A stretch of 64,000 nucleotides of DNA from Bacteroidaceae bacterium (GTDB taxonomy: Bacteria; Bacteroidota; Bacteroidia; Bacteroidales; Bacteroidaceae). The stretch covers positions 1-64,000 of the forward strand of contig JAKSLO010000002.1 in assembly GCA_024401185.1 (NCBI GenBank), read 5' to 3'. Below, piece by piece: positions 7,450 through 16,836 of this stretch; the first letter of the stretch is position 1, and each line of letters begins with the position of its first letter. The notes beneath the pieces are model-generated. The model did not search any database and had not been told where the DNA came from. It saw only the letters and a list, made by a program, of their open reading frames with translations. The position numbers and the translations under genes are program-made.

Positions 7450-8817
7450 ATGAAGATAAAATCTTTTCTCAGCATACTTTTACTTAGTGTTTGCTCGCTT
7501 AGTATTAATGCCCAGGATGCCCGTTCCAAGGTGGATTCGGGTATTGCTCAGATTGAGCGACTTATTGACGGGCGCAACTGGGGCGCTGCCTTTACCAAGC
7601 TTCGCGAATTGGAGGCAAGCGTGATGGACAATCCCTCGTTGCAGTACCTTACCAGCAAGCAACGTTGCAAGATGTACACCCGCATCAACTGGAACAGAGA
7701 GGCTAACGAAACCATGCAAAAGATGGAACAGCAGGCCTTGCGTTCGGGTGATGAGAAAATCATAGAGGACATGCTTCACGAAAAGGCCTCTTTCTATGCC
7801 GCCAAAGGCGACCTGAGAGTGGCTCGCGACTGCTACGACCAGATGTTCCGCCGCCGTTCTTATGGCAAGGACGATGCCGGAGTGGAGAAGTGTTTCAAGA
7901 CGATGTTGGATGAGGCTACCAAGTCGAACAACAAGACGATGAAGGAGGTGGTTGACAACCTCTACACCGCATGGCAAGACTCTATCGCCACGGTGAAGGA
8001 TCGCAAGGAACTGAAGAGCCTCAAGAAGCAGTATGCCGAGTCGCAGGAGGAAATTGCCGACAAGGACAGCACCATAGGTTTGCAGAAGGGCACCATCATC
8101 TTCTTGGTGGTCATTCTGGCGGGTGCAGCAGCTGCAATCTGCTTTCTTGCCCTTGTCACTATGCGTCACATTCGCACCTCGAAGAAATTGCGCAACGACC
8201 TCAAGGTGAGCAATGAGAATAGTGCACAGAAGTCGGTTCTCATCCGCAATATTGGCGGACAGATTGCACCCTCACTTCAGCAGATTGAAAAGGGCGGCAG
8301 TACCACGCTTCACATCGATGCGCTCAACAAGATGCTTCGCGACGTGGAGACCTATGTGGAACTTGACGATACCAAGGCCGAAAAGCCTGAGATGGAGAGC
8401 GTGAATGTGAACAAGTTGTGCGAGGAGGTGGTAGCCGATTGTGCTTTCAGCAGAGTGGTAGTGGGCACGGATGCACCCAGCATCAATTTCACGGTTTCAC
8501 CCGATACCACACGCGAGATTCTGAAGAAGGTGGTGCTGGAGTGCTGCATCTATTCAAATACCGAGAACATCACCCTGGGCTTCAAGAAGCGCAATCCTCA
8601 CATGGGACAGTTCACCGTCACCGCTACAGGCATGCGCTTGTCGGATGAGCAGAAACAGGCTCTCTTTACTGCCTTTGCACAGGTGTACGATCTCACACAG
8701 ACCACCGGACTTGTATTCCCCATCTGCTCGCTTATGGCTTATAAGATGGGTGCATCACTCATCCTCGACGAAGGCTTTGCCAAGGGTACTCGATTCATCC
8801 TCGAAGTGCATAGCTAA
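7450..8817 (+). CDS. TPR/histidine-kinase-like protein without catalytic residues
   Basis: 455 residues. Signal peptide (SLSINAQ), a periplasmic helical region of TPR character (about 25-185), one membrane helix (GTIIFLVVILAGAAAAICFLAL, about 215-237), then a cytoplasmic region laid out like a sensor kinase. The HisKA-like helix reads VLIRNIGGQIAPSL, where the usual SHEIRTPL histidine is absent. The ATPase-like domain keeps the shape (ALFTAFAQVYD, then TTGLVFPICSLMAYKMGASL and FAKGTRFILE), but the N-box asparagine and the G1 Asp are missing. It is therefore probably a pseudokinase that senses or scaffolds. No response regulator is adjacent. The fold call is good; the role is unknown. Confidence 0.75.
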   Translation: MKIKSFLSILLLSVCSLSINAQDARSKVDSGIAQIERLIDGRNWGAAFTKLRELEASVMDNPSLQYLTSKQRCKMYTRINWNREANETMQKMEQQALRSGDEKIIEDMLHEKASFYAAKGDLRVARDCYDQMFRRRSYGKDDAGVEKCFKTMLDEATKSNNKTMKEVVDNLYTAWQDSIATVKDRKELKSLKKQYAESQEEIADKDSTIGLQKGTIIFLVVILAGAAAAICFLALVTMRHIRTSKKLRNDLKVSNENSAQKSVLIRNIGGQIAPSLQQIEKGGSTTLHIDALNKMLRDVETYVELDDTKAEKPEMESVNVNKLCEEVVADCAFSRVVVGTDAPSINFTVSPDTTREILKKVVLECCIYSNTENITLGFKKRNPHMGQFTVTATGMRLSDEQKQALFTAFAQVYDLTQTTGLVFPICSLMAYKMGASLILDEGFAKGTRFILEVHS

Positions 8818-8886
8818 CAAGAGGCAAGCATCCTCGAAGTGCATAGCTAACAAGAAGAAAGCATCCTCGAAGTGCATAGCTAATAA
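8797..8886. repeat. 33-bp tandem repeat over the gene end
   Basis: Units 8797-8829, 8830-8862 and a partial unit from 8863. The first covers the last codons and TAG of the kinase-like gene, and the later units repeat ILEVHS-stop in frame. 33 is a multiple of three. Confidence 0.85.
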
Positions 8887-9427
8887 TAGGATTAAAAAAC
8901 TGTCACTTCGAAGTGCTTAGTGCTAAGCATGGGGCAAGAGACAAGTTGTAGGCAAAATAGCATCTTCGTAGAGGCTTAGCTAACGCGAGGGTGAAGCTTA
9001 ATAAAGAAGAAACGAAGAAACACTCATAAAAACCAAGATGAAAGAGTGGAGATGAGTTCAAAGAGTATTGGATAGAAGTATTGGATAGTAAGAAATAATG
9101 CGTATGAATGTGTGTGGGTGTTTACAAAAAGAAGGTTGCCTATCGACAACCAATCTTTGTTGACCTTACATCTAATACCATGAAAAACACATTACAAAAT
9201 TACGGCTTTTTTGAGATCGTAATGGTAAAATGGTAAGCAAGCATCATGCTATGGACTTTAGGAAGTTGTTTTTTGCCATTACATAGTGCAAACCATCCCG
9301 TGAAATTTGTGACAGAAACCGTTAAGTTATTGATTTATAACAACAGTAGCAGGAGTAATGTGTTGCGCACAACATCACTCAGCACACTATTCTTGCCTGG
9401 CTGAATTTGAAACATAGAAGAAATAAT
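8887..9427. other. Intergenic region, no gene seen
   Basis: About 540 bp with no sustained coding frame. It holds a short palindrome (CACTTCGAAGTG, about 8904) and the dispersed element at 9235-9282. No promoter matching the Bacteroidetes consensus was found before the next gene. Confidence 0.4.
9235..9282. repeat. Dispersed 48-bp element, copy A
   Basis: Shares about 85 percent of bases with 63294-63342 (core GCATCATGCTATG, then ACTTTAGGAA). Both copies lie between genes, 54 kb apart. Confidence 0.65.
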
Positions 9428-9895
9428 ATGGCAGAGCATCTTGATATAATAGAAGGAAGCAAGGAAGAGCGTTACGAGGCACTCTATCCGCAGATAAAGT
9501 CGGTAGTGGAAGACGAGACGGATTCCATTGCCAATATGGCTAACGTGGCCTCAATGCTGCACGAAACGTTCGGCTTCTGGTGGACGGGATTCTATCGTGT
9601 AATAGGCGAGCAACTGGTGTTAGGACCCTTCCAAGGGCCATTGGCTTGTACACGCATAAAGAAGGGTAGGGGTGTCTGCGGCACTACTTGGCAGAAGGAA
9701 GAAACCATTGTGGTGCCCGACGTAGAACAGTTTCCTGGTCACATAGCCTGCAGCTCAGCTTCACGAAGCGAGATTGTGGTGCCTATCAAGCACGATGGTG
9801 TAGTCGTAGCAGTGCTCGACATTGACAGCGCATCGCTCAACACCTTCGATGATACCGATAAGCTGTGGTTGGAAAAGATTGCCGTTTTACTTTAA
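9428..9895 (+). CDS. Free methionine-(R)-sulfoxide reductase (GAF)
   Basis: 155 residues, one GAF domain. The family reduces free methionine-R-sulfoxide in the cytosol with thioredoxin, using cysteines around the GAF pocket. The conserved pattern is visible: LACTRIKKGRGVCGTTW and HIACSSASRSEIVVPI carry the three expected Cys, and WTGFYR precedes them. The ATG at 9428 is chosen over an upstream one because MAEHLDIIEG matches a normal family start and length. The last 9 bp overlap the end of trkA on the other strand. Oxidative-damage repair role; confident assignment. Confidence 0.9.
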   Translation: MAEHLDIIEGSKEERYEALYPQIKSVVEDETDSIANMANVASMLHETFGFWWTGFYRVIGEQLVLGPFQGPLACTRIKKGRGVCGTTWQKEETIVVPDVEQFPGHIACSSASRSEIVVPIKHDGVVVAVLDIDSASLNTFDDTDKLWLEKIAVLL

Positions 9896-11275
9896 TCCAA
9901 GTTTTTCGAGCAATCCACCTGAAGGCTTGCGGAAGTATTGATCGAGTTTTTTGAGCATCTGCGAGCGGCAGAACACCACTACGCTGTCACCAGGCTGTAC
10001 CTGCGTGTTACCGCTGATAGGCATACCCACGTTGCCACGCACCAAACCACCCAGTACAACGCCCTCAGGCAGTTTTATGGCACGGATAGGCTTTTCGGTG
10101 ATGGGAGAGCCTTCGGCTGCAACAAACTCAGCCACATCGGCATTGGCGATGTTGAGGCACTTCATGTTGTTGACATCGGCATCCAGCATCATTTGGTAGA
10201 TGTGGCTGGCGGCAATGGTCTTCTTGTTGATGATGGTGCCAATGTCCAGTTTCTCTGCCATGTCCACATAATCCATATTCTCACATAAGGCCACCGTCTT
10301 GCGCACACCCATTCGCTTGGCAGCAAGGCAAGCCAGCACGTTTGTCTCTGTCTCGGGTGTAAGGGCACAGAATGCCTGAGTGTCATAGATTCCCTCATCA
10401 ATGAGGAGGGAGGTATCACGTCCGTCACCTTGAATGATGCGGATGTCGTCGCTGTCAAGCAACTCGTTCAAACGGTTGCAACGCTCCACGCTCTGCTCGA
10501 TGACCTTCATCGACATGTAGTCGGGTTTCATGTGCGCCACGTGTACGGTGGTTCTGCCTCCACCCATAATGAGTACATTCTTCACATCGTCATAGTTCTC
10601 TTTACCCACTATCTCACGAATATATGGAACGTACTTCTTGGTGGTCATGAAATAGGCAATGTCGCCCAGTTCCAGTTGCGTACGACCATTGGGGATGAGT
10701 GTTTCGCTTCTGCGCTTGATGGCTACGATGTGATAGGGGCTGTCGGGTGGACAGAGGTCGCGCAATTCTATGTTCAGTATCTTGGCACTCTCGCGCAGTT
10801 TTATGCCCAGCATGACCAACGCGCCATTGTGCACCTCCCAATACTGACGTACCCATGAGCGCTTTACACCCTCGCATATTTCTCGGGCAGCCAACTGTTC
10901 AGGGTAGATGAGTGAACTGATGCCCATCTGCTTGAAGAAATCCTGGTGCTGCTTCTGCATGTATTCGGCATTATCTACGCGAGCCACCGTTTTCTTGGCT
11001 CCTAAGTTGTGAGCCAGCATGCAACATGTGATGTTGCGTGTCTCGTCGGGTGTAACGGCAATAAAAAGGTCGGTTTGTGCCACACCCGCCTCCTTCAACC
11101 CCATGATGCTTGTGGGGGAGTTGTTGAAGGTAATAAGGTCATAATTACCAGCTTGACTGAGAGCCTCGGTCTTCTCGGGATTCTCGTCGATTACCGTAAT
11201 GTTGTGATTCTCATCGGAGAGCAGTTTGGCCAGGTGAGTACCAACGGCTCCCGCGCCAGCAATAATGATCTTCAT
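9887..11275 (-). CDS. trkA: Trk potassium uptake regulatory protein TrkA
   Basis: 462 residues made of two RCK units in tandem: the first begins MKIIIAGAGAVGTHLAKLLS, a Rossmann NAD-binding loop GAGAVG; the second begins VLIMGGGRTTVHVAH near 228. Each is followed by a TrkA_C-type subdomain. Cytoplasmic TrkA gates the TrkH/TrkG potassium channel in response to NAD and nucleotides. It lies 92 bp after dxs on the same strand. In many Bacteroidales trkH follows trkA; here the next gene is the convergent sulfoxide reductase, so the membrane partner must be elsewhere. Confidence 0.92.
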   Translation of the reverse strand: MKIIIAGAGAVGTHLAKLLSDENHNITVIDENPEKTEALSQAGNYDLITFNNSPTSIMGLKEAGVAQTDLFIAVTPDETRNITCCMLAHNLGAKKTVARVDNAEYMQKQHQDFFKQMGISSLIYPEQLAAREICEGVKRSWVRQYWEVHNGALVMLGIKLRESAKILNIELRDLCPPDSPYHIVAIKRRSETLIPNGRTQLELGDIAYFMTTKKYVPYIREIVGKENYDDVKNVLIMGGGRTTVHVAHMKPDYMSMKVIEQSVERCNRLNELLDSDDIRIIQGDGRDTSLLIDEGIYDTQAFCALTPETETNVLACLAAKRMGVRKTVALCENMDYVDMAEKLDIGTIINKKTIAASHIYQMMLDADVNNMKCLNIANADVAEFVAAEGSPITEKPIRAIKLPEGVVLGGLVRGNVGMPISGNTQVQPGDSVVVFCRSQMLKKLDQYFRKPSGGLLEKLGLK

Positions 11276-11367
11276 AAGTATGTGGTTACTATTATTGACA
11301 ATTGATTATTTTCGGTTGTATTTTCCAAAAAGGAAGCGAGAAAGACGCCAATGAGACGAGTGTGGAC

Positions 11368-13284
11368 TTATAGTTTAAAGCCCGTCAGAGTCTTTATGAT
11401 GGCTTCCTCGTCGATGCCTACGATGTGGTGCAGTTCCTCAACGGTGCCATGCTCCACAAAGCTGTCGGGCAAACCAAGTCGGGTGACACGGGGCATATAG
11501 CCATTATCCATCATAAACTCAATGACAGCTGAACCCAATCCGCCATTTTTGGCTCCGTCTTCCAACGTCACGATGTACTTGAAGTGCTTACCCACCTCGT
11601 GTAGCAATTCCTCATCGATGGGTTTCAGGAAACGCATGTCGTAGTGAGCGATGTGCAGTTCCTTACCTTGCTCCTGTGCCATTTGTTCTGCCTTGGCTAT
11701 GGCTCGTTGAGCCGTACAGCCAAGTGGACCGATGCTCAACAGGGCAATCTCCTCTCCTTGTTTGATGCAGCGTGCCTTGCCAATGGGCAGTTCCTTCATG
11801 GGGCATTCCCAATCGGTATGTTCCGCCCTTCCGCGTGGATAGCGAATGATAAACGGACCCTTGTCGGGCAACTGTGCCGTGTACATCATGTGACGCAGTT
11901 CATGCTCGTCCATGGGCGAACAGATTGTCAGGTTGGGTATGGGGCGTAAGGCAGCCATATCGAAGGCTCCATGATGCGTGGCACCATCCTCGCCCACCAA
12001 TCCGGCACGGTCGAAACAGAACACCACAGGTAGTCTTTCTATGGCTACATCATGGATGATGTTATCGTATGCACGTTGTGCAAAGGCAGAGTAGATGTTG
12101 CAGAAAGGTTGTAATCCTTCTGTAGCCATGCCTGCAGAGAAGGTCACGGCATGTCCCTCGGCGATACCTACGTCAAAGGCACGGTCGGGCATCTCTTGCA
12201 TCATGATGTTGAGCGAGCATCCTGTGGGCATAGCGGGTGTGATGCCTACTATGCGAGGGTTCTGCTTAGCCAGTTCCACAATGGTATGGCCGAATACGTC
12301 TTGGAAACGAGGAGGCAGATTATTGTTCTCCGACACGATGCGCTCGCCAGTTTCGGGGTTGAACTTACCAGGAGCATGCCACTCTGTGGCGTTCTTCTCG
12401 GCAGGCTCATAGCCCTTGCCCTTACGGGTATGAAGGTGTAGCAGTTTGGGCCCCTTCATATCCTTGATGCTTTGCAACGTGTGTACCAGTTCCACCACGT
12501 CATGTCCGTCTCTGGGGCCGAAGTATCGTATGTTCATGCCCTCGAAGATGTTCTGGTGGTTGTTGAGCAGCGCCTTCATGGCATTGTTGAATGCTATTAT
12601 GCGCTTCTTGCTGTCCTCATTGATCCATCCCCATTGCATGAGTCTTTGTGAGGCGCGCTGGCGGAAGTTGTTGTAGGTGGCACCTGTGTGCAGATGGTGC
12701 AGATAGTTCTTCATACCACCCACACTATGGTCGATGCTCATATTGTTGTCATTAAGAATGATGAGCATATCGTTGTCAATGTATGAGGCATTGTTCAAGC
12801 CTTCAAATGCCAGTCCTCCGGTCATGGAGCCATCGCCAATCACAGCCACCGACAGTCGCTTTGACTCCTTCAGCTTGTCGGCAACAGCCATACCCAGTGC
12901 TGCAGAGATGCTATTGCTGGCATGTCCGCAGGTAAAGGTGTCGTATTCGCTTTCCGAAGGGCAAGGGAAGGGGTGCAATCCACCCAGCTTGCGGTTGGTG
13001 CTGAACTGCTCCCTACGTCCTGTCAGCATCTTGTGAATATAGGCCTGATGCCCTACATCCCACACAATGCGGTCGTTGGGAGTGTCGAAAACATAATGCA
13101 GAGCCACGGTAATCTCGACCACTCCCAAAGATGAGGCAAAGTGGCCGGGGTTCACACTCAACTCTTGAATGAGACACGCTCTCAGCTCATCGCACAGGCG
13201 TGGCAGGTCTTTCGGCGAAAGACGTCGCAGGTCGGCTGGTGAGTGTATGCTAGAGAGCAGCGTGTCTATTTCCTTATTGTTCAT
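11368..13284 (-). CDS. dxs: 1-deoxy-D-xylulose-5-phosphate synthase
   Basis: 638 residues. Joins pyruvate and glyceraldehyde-3-phosphate with thiamine diphosphate, the first step of the MEP isoprenoid pathway. Seen: the TPP motif [15 protein letters not shown], the early HGHxS-like region ([15 protein letters not shown]), the transketolase glutamate in VGIAEGHAV, and the C-terminal transketolase domain ([25 protein letters not shown]). The ATG at 13284 ([13 protein letters not shown]) is chosen over 13314 because it leaves a proper leader after the promoter at 13323-13354. Probably co-transcribed with trkA. Confidence 0.95.
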   Translation of the reverse strand: MNNKEIDTLLSSIHSPADLRRLSPKDLPRLCDELRACLIQELSVNPGHFASSLGVVEITVALHYVFDTPNDRIVWDVGHQAYIHKMLTGRREQFSTNRKLGGLHPFPCPSESEYDTFTCGHASNSISAALGMAVADKLKESKRLSVAVIGDGSMTGGLAFEGLNNASYIDNDMLIILNDNNMSIDHSVGGMKNYLHHLHTGATYNNFRQRASQRLMQWGWINEDSKKRIIAFNNAMKALLNNHQNIFEGMNIRYFGPRDGHDVVELVHTLQSIKDMKGPKLLHLHTRKGKGYEPAEKNATEWHAPGKFNPETGERIVSENNNLPPRFQDVFGHTIVELAKQNPRIVGITPAMPTGCSLNIMMQEMPDRAFDVGIAEGHAVTFSAGMATEGLQPFCNIYSAFAQRAYDNIIHDVAIERLPVVFCFDRAGLVGEDGATHHGAFDMAALRPIPNLTICSPMDEHELRHMMYTAQLPDKGPFIIRYPRGRAEHTDWECPMKELPIGKARCIKQGEEIALLSIGPLGCTAQRAIAKAEQMAQEQGKELHIAHYDMRFLKPIDEELLHEVGKHFKYIVTLEDGAKNGGLGSAVIEFMMDNGYMPRVTRLGLPDSFVEHGTVEELHHIVGIDEEAIIKTLTGFKL

Positions 13285-13322
13285 TCTCGAATGTATTGTT
13301 GCCCGTTGTGGCATTTTGAATG

Positions 13323-13354
13323 CAAAGATACAAAGAATTATTGAAATATTACAA
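13323..13354 (-). promoter_or_regulatory. Promoter of dxs-trkA
   Basis: Minus strand TTG, 21 bp, TATCTTTG: a full match to the Bacteroidetes -33/-7 pattern, about 40 bp before the dxs start. Confidence 0.7.
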
Positions 13355-13445
13355 CCGAAGTAGAAAATATGACATTATGATGAAGGTTTTGAGAAATCAA
13401 ATTTAAGATTTTTCTTGAAAAGAAGCTTCTTTGCGTTATTTTTAG

Positions 13446-13453
13446 TAATTTTG
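13446..13453 (+). promoter_or_regulatory. Promoter -7 element
   Basis: TAATTTTG about 50 bp before the GSCFA gene. No TTG at the standard spacing, so moderate support. Confidence 0.4.
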
Positions 13454-13501
13454 CGTGTGATAAATATGTGATGAGAATTATCTTTAAAATAACGCGTAGG
13501 C

Positions 13502-14347
13502 ATGGTCGAAGAAGCGAATCCTGATAGTGTACGGCATACGAGGGTGGAGATACCCCTGTTGCTTCGTGGCATAGGCAGGCAAGACAGCCTTGTGATGCTT
13601 GGCTCGTGCTTTGCCCAGTACATGGGCGAACGTATGTCTTGTGAAGGATTCGAAGTGACCGTAAACCCATTGGGCACGCTTTTCAATCCTTTCAGCATCG
13701 GTCAAACCGTGCGTGCTGCCCTGGATGCAAGAGGGGTGGAGTTGCCCATCTTCCCCACAGAGGGTGAGTGGCGTTGCTGGTGGGCAAATACGCGATTCAA
13801 GGCTCCTACACCCCAAGAGCTTGAAATACTCTTGCGTGAACGATATGAGGCTTTGGGCAATGCCTTGTGCAAGGCACAGCATCTTATCATCACATTGGGC
13901 ACGAATGTGTGCTATCGTACGCCATGGCCTTCCAGCGAGAATAAGGATTCGGACATCGTGGTAACGAACTGTCAGCGCCAACCCGACAGGTTGTTTCGTG
14001 AGTGGAGGGCGTCGGTAGCAGAAATTACTGCAGATATGGCTTGTACGGTGGATTTGCTTTTACAGGCGAATCCTTCCTTGCAGATTATCCTGACGGTAAG
14101 TCCGTATCGCTATCACAAATACGGTTATCATGGCAGTCAGCTCTCTAAAGCCACGTTGCTACTGGCCGAGGATGAACTGATAAGGCAATTCCCCCAAAGT
14201 TGCTGCTATTTCCCTGCTTACGAAATCTTGCTTGATGAATTGCGCGACTACCAGTTCTATGCCCCTGATGGACATCATCCTGGACAGAATGCGGTGGATG
14301 TCATTTGGCAGAGGTTTCAAAAGGGGGCAGGAATACGACTTGGGTGA
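13502..14347 (+). CDS. GSCFA-domain protein, probably frameshifted
   Basis: 281 residues as read. The family takes its name from the motif in MLGSCFAQYMG, found here at about residue 33. The protein also carries the typical HLIITLGTNVCYR and SPYRYHKYGYHGSQLSKATL blocks and a terminal YAPDGHHPGQNAVDVIWQRF. The fold resembles SGNH hydrolases, with Ser near the N-terminus and an Asp/His pair near the end; substrate unknown. The frame stops early. Removing one G from the five-G run at 14323-14327 would continue to a stop at 14421-14423 that overlaps the next gene's ATG (TAATG), as expected for coupled genes. So this is a frameshift, in the organism or in the read. Confidence 0.85.
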   Translation: MVEEANPDSVRHTRVEIPLLLRGIGRQDSLVMLGSCFAQYMGERMSCEGFEVTVNPLGTLFNPFSIGQTVRAALDARGVELPIFPTEGEWRCWWANTRFKAPTPQELEILLRERYEALGNALCKAQHLIITLGTNVCYRTPWPSSENKDSDIVVTNCQRQPDRLFREWRASVAEITADMACTVDLLLQANPSLQIILTVSPYRYHKYGYHGSQLSKATLLLAEDELIRQFPQSCCYFPAYEILLDELRDYQFYAPDGHHPGQNAVDVIWQRFQKGAGIRLG

Positions 14348-14422
14348 ACCGAAATACATAGAATTCTGGGCACAGCGTGATGCAACCGTTGCAGGTATGC
14401 TTAAAGCGTTCTCCAGGTACTA

Positions 14423-16810
14423 ATGAAACAGATAAATATGAATTATACAATCTCACAGATATCAACTCTTATTGGCGCTCATCAGTTGGGAGAGGCTGAT
14501 GTAGAGGTAAGTTGGCTGCTTACTGACAGCCGCAGTTTGTGTTTTCCTGAGGAAACGCTCTTCTTTGCCATCAAGACTTCTCGTGGCGATGGACATCGCT
14601 TTATCCCCTCGCTCTACCGCCGTGGCGTAAGGGCGTTTGTGGTGAGCGAGAAACCCGAGATTCCCTATCCCGATGCGGCTTATCTTTTGGTGCCCGATAC
14701 GTTGCGTGCTCTGCAACGTCTTACGGAGCGACATCGTGAACGCTTTGATGTACCTGTCATAGGTATCGCTGGCAGCAATGGTAAGACCATAGTCAAGGAG
14801 TGGCTCTACCAAATGCTCTCGTCCGAGCGTATCGTTACGCGTAGCCCTCGCAGTTACAATAGTCAGATAGGCGTGCCCTTGAGTGTATGGGCACTTGAGG
14901 AGCAGACGCAGTTGGCCATCTTTGAGGCAGGCATCAGTATGCCTGGTGAGATGGCTTCGCTTGAAAGAATCATACAACCCACCCTTGGTATCTTTACTTG
15001 TTTGGGTGACGCACATCAAGAGAATTTCGCTTCGTTGGAACAAAAGTGCATGGAGAAGCTGATGCTTTTCAAGGATGCCTCCGTGTTGTTTTATCCCGAC
15101 AACGACGAACTGCTGACACGTTGCATCGAGAAGTCTGGCTTTAAGGGTCGTCTCATCCCTATTGCCATCGAAAGCAGGGGAAACGATGGCCTCTCTGCCG
15201 ATAAGGCAATCTGTGCCTCGGTGTGCGAATATCTGCAGATGCCTGCCGATGTCATCGAAGAGCGACTGGCCTCCTTACAGCCGGTGGCTATGCGTCTGGA
15301 GGTAAAGGAGGGCAGACGTGGGTGCACGCTTATCAACGATAGTTATAACAGCGACTTGGGTAGCTTAGACATTGCCCTCGACTTCATGAGCCGTCGCCCT
15401 GATGGCAAACAGCGCAACCATGCCCTCATCCTGAGTGACATGGAGCAGATAGGACTTGAGTCGAAGACGCTCTATCAACGTGTGGCTGCTCTTGTGGCCG
15501 GACGTGGCATCACCCGTTTCTTTGGCGTGGGCGAACAAATCTGCGAGAATGCAGAGCTCTTTGCACAAACGGGCATGGAATTGCATTTCTTTGCCTCTAC
15601 CGATGCCTTGCTCGAAAGTCCTGCCTTTGCCTCGTTGCGTGAGGAGGTGGTTCTTATCAAAGGTGCCCGTCGTTTTCACTTCGAGAATGTAACCGAGCAA
15701 CTTGAGATGAAGGTGCACGAGACGATTCTCGAAGTCAACCTCAACGCTGTGGTTGACAATCTCAACTACTACCGCTCGTTCCTCAACCCCGATACCAAGA
15801 TGGTGTGTATGATCAAGGCGAGCGGATATGGAGCTGGTAGTGTGGAGCTGGCTCGTACCTTACAAGATAGCCGGGTGGATTATCTGGCCGTTGCGGTGGC
15901 CGATGAGGGCGTGGAATTGCGTCGCGCTGGCATCACGGCTGGCATCATCATCATGAACCCCGAGATGACTAGTTTCCGAACGCTTTTCCGCTATCGTTTG
16001 GAACCCGAAGTGTATAGTTTCCGTCTGCTCAATGCCTTGATCAAGGCTGCCGAGCAAGAGGGAATTACAGACTTCCCTGTACACGTCAAACTCGATACCG
16101 GTATGCATCGTTTGGGTTTCGACCCTTTGACCGACATGCCGCAGCTCATCGACATTCTCAAGCGTCAGAAGGCCATCATACCGCGCAGCGTGTTCTCGCA
16201 CTTTGTGGGTAGCGATAGTAACGACTTCGACACTTTCTCTGCCATTCAGTACGACCGTTTCCTCAAGGGTAGTTCAGAGTTGCAGGCAGCCTTCTCGCAT
16301 CATATTCTGCGCCATATGTGCAATAGTGCTGGTATTGAACATTTTTCCGAGCGACAGATGGATATGGTACGTCTTGGACTTGGCCTTTACGGCATTAACC
16401 CTCGAAACAACCAGCTCATTCATAATGTGTCCACCCTCAAGACCACCATCCTGCAGATTCACGAGGTTCCTGCCAGCGAGACGGTGGGTTATAGTCGTCG
16501 TGGCAAACTGACTCGCGACAGTCGTATTGCTGCCCTTCCCATTGGCTATGCCGATGGTTTGGATCGTTTGCTTGGCAATGGTCATGCCTACTGTCTGGTA
16601 AATGGACAGAAGGCGCCTTACGTGGGCAATATCTGTATGGATGTATGTATGATTGATGTTACCGACATTGAATGCAAAGAGGGTGATATGGCCATTATCT
16701 TTGGTGACGAATTGCCTGTCAGCATCTTGTCCGACATCATCAATACCATCCCATACGAGATCCTTACGGGTGTCTCTCCTCGTGTCAAGCGCATCTATTA
16801 CAAGGAGTAG
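14423..16810 (+). CDS. Bifunctional MurF ligase / alanine racemase
   Basis: 795 residues, a fusion typical of Bacteroidetes. The N-terminal half (about 1-420) is UDP-MurNAc-tripeptide:D-Ala-D-Ala ligase with ATP loop GIAGSNGKTIVKEW (G117 onward) and SYNSQIGVPLSVW. The C-terminal half (about 430-795) is alanine racemase with the PLP lysine K465 in MIKASGYGAG and the catalytic Tyr Y690 in TVGYSRRGKL. It therefore makes D-Ala and uses D-Ala-D-Ala in one cytoplasmic protein for peptidoglycan. ATG at 14423 overlaps the ancestral GSCFA stop; ATG at 14438 is also possible. Confidence 0.95.
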   Translation: MKQINMNYTISQISTLIGAHQLGEADVEVSWLLTDSRSLCFPEETLFFAIKTSRGDGHRFIPSLYRRGVRAFVVSEKPEIPYPDAAYLLVPDTLRALQRLTERHRERFDVPVIGIAGSNGKTIVKEWLYQMLSSERIVTRSPRSYNSQIGVPLSVWALEEQTQLAIFEAGISMPGEMASLERIIQPTLGIFTCLGDAHQENFASLEQKCMEKLMLFKDASVLFYPDNDELLTRCIEKSGFKGRLIPIAIESRGNDGLSADKAICASVCEYLQMPADVIEERLASLQPVAMRLEVKEGRRGCTLINDSYNSDLGSLDIALDFMSRRPDGKQRNHALILSDMEQIGLESKTLYQRVAALVAGRGITRFFGVGEQICENAELFAQTGMELHFFASTDALLESPAFASLREEVVLIKGARRFHFENVTEQLEMKVHETILEVNLNAVVDNLNYYRSFLNPDTKMVCMIKASGYGAGSVELARTLQDSRVDYLAVAVADEGVELRRAGITAGIIIMNPEMTSFRTLFRYRLEPEVYSFRLLNALIKAAEQEGITDFPVHVKLDTGMHRLGFDPLTDMPQLIDILKRQKAIIPRSVFSHFVGSDSNDFDTFSAIQYDRFLKGSSELQAAFSHHILRHMCNSAGIEHFSERQMDMVRLGLGLYGINPRNNQLIHNVSTLKTTILQIHEVPASETVGYSRRGKLTRDSRIAALPIGYADGLDRLLGNGHAYCLVNGQKAPYVGNICMDVCMIDVTDIECKEGDMAIIFGDELPVSILSDIINTIPYEILTGVSPRVKRIYYKE

Positions 16811-16836
16811 TAGCATTCATACATATTATCAGAGCA

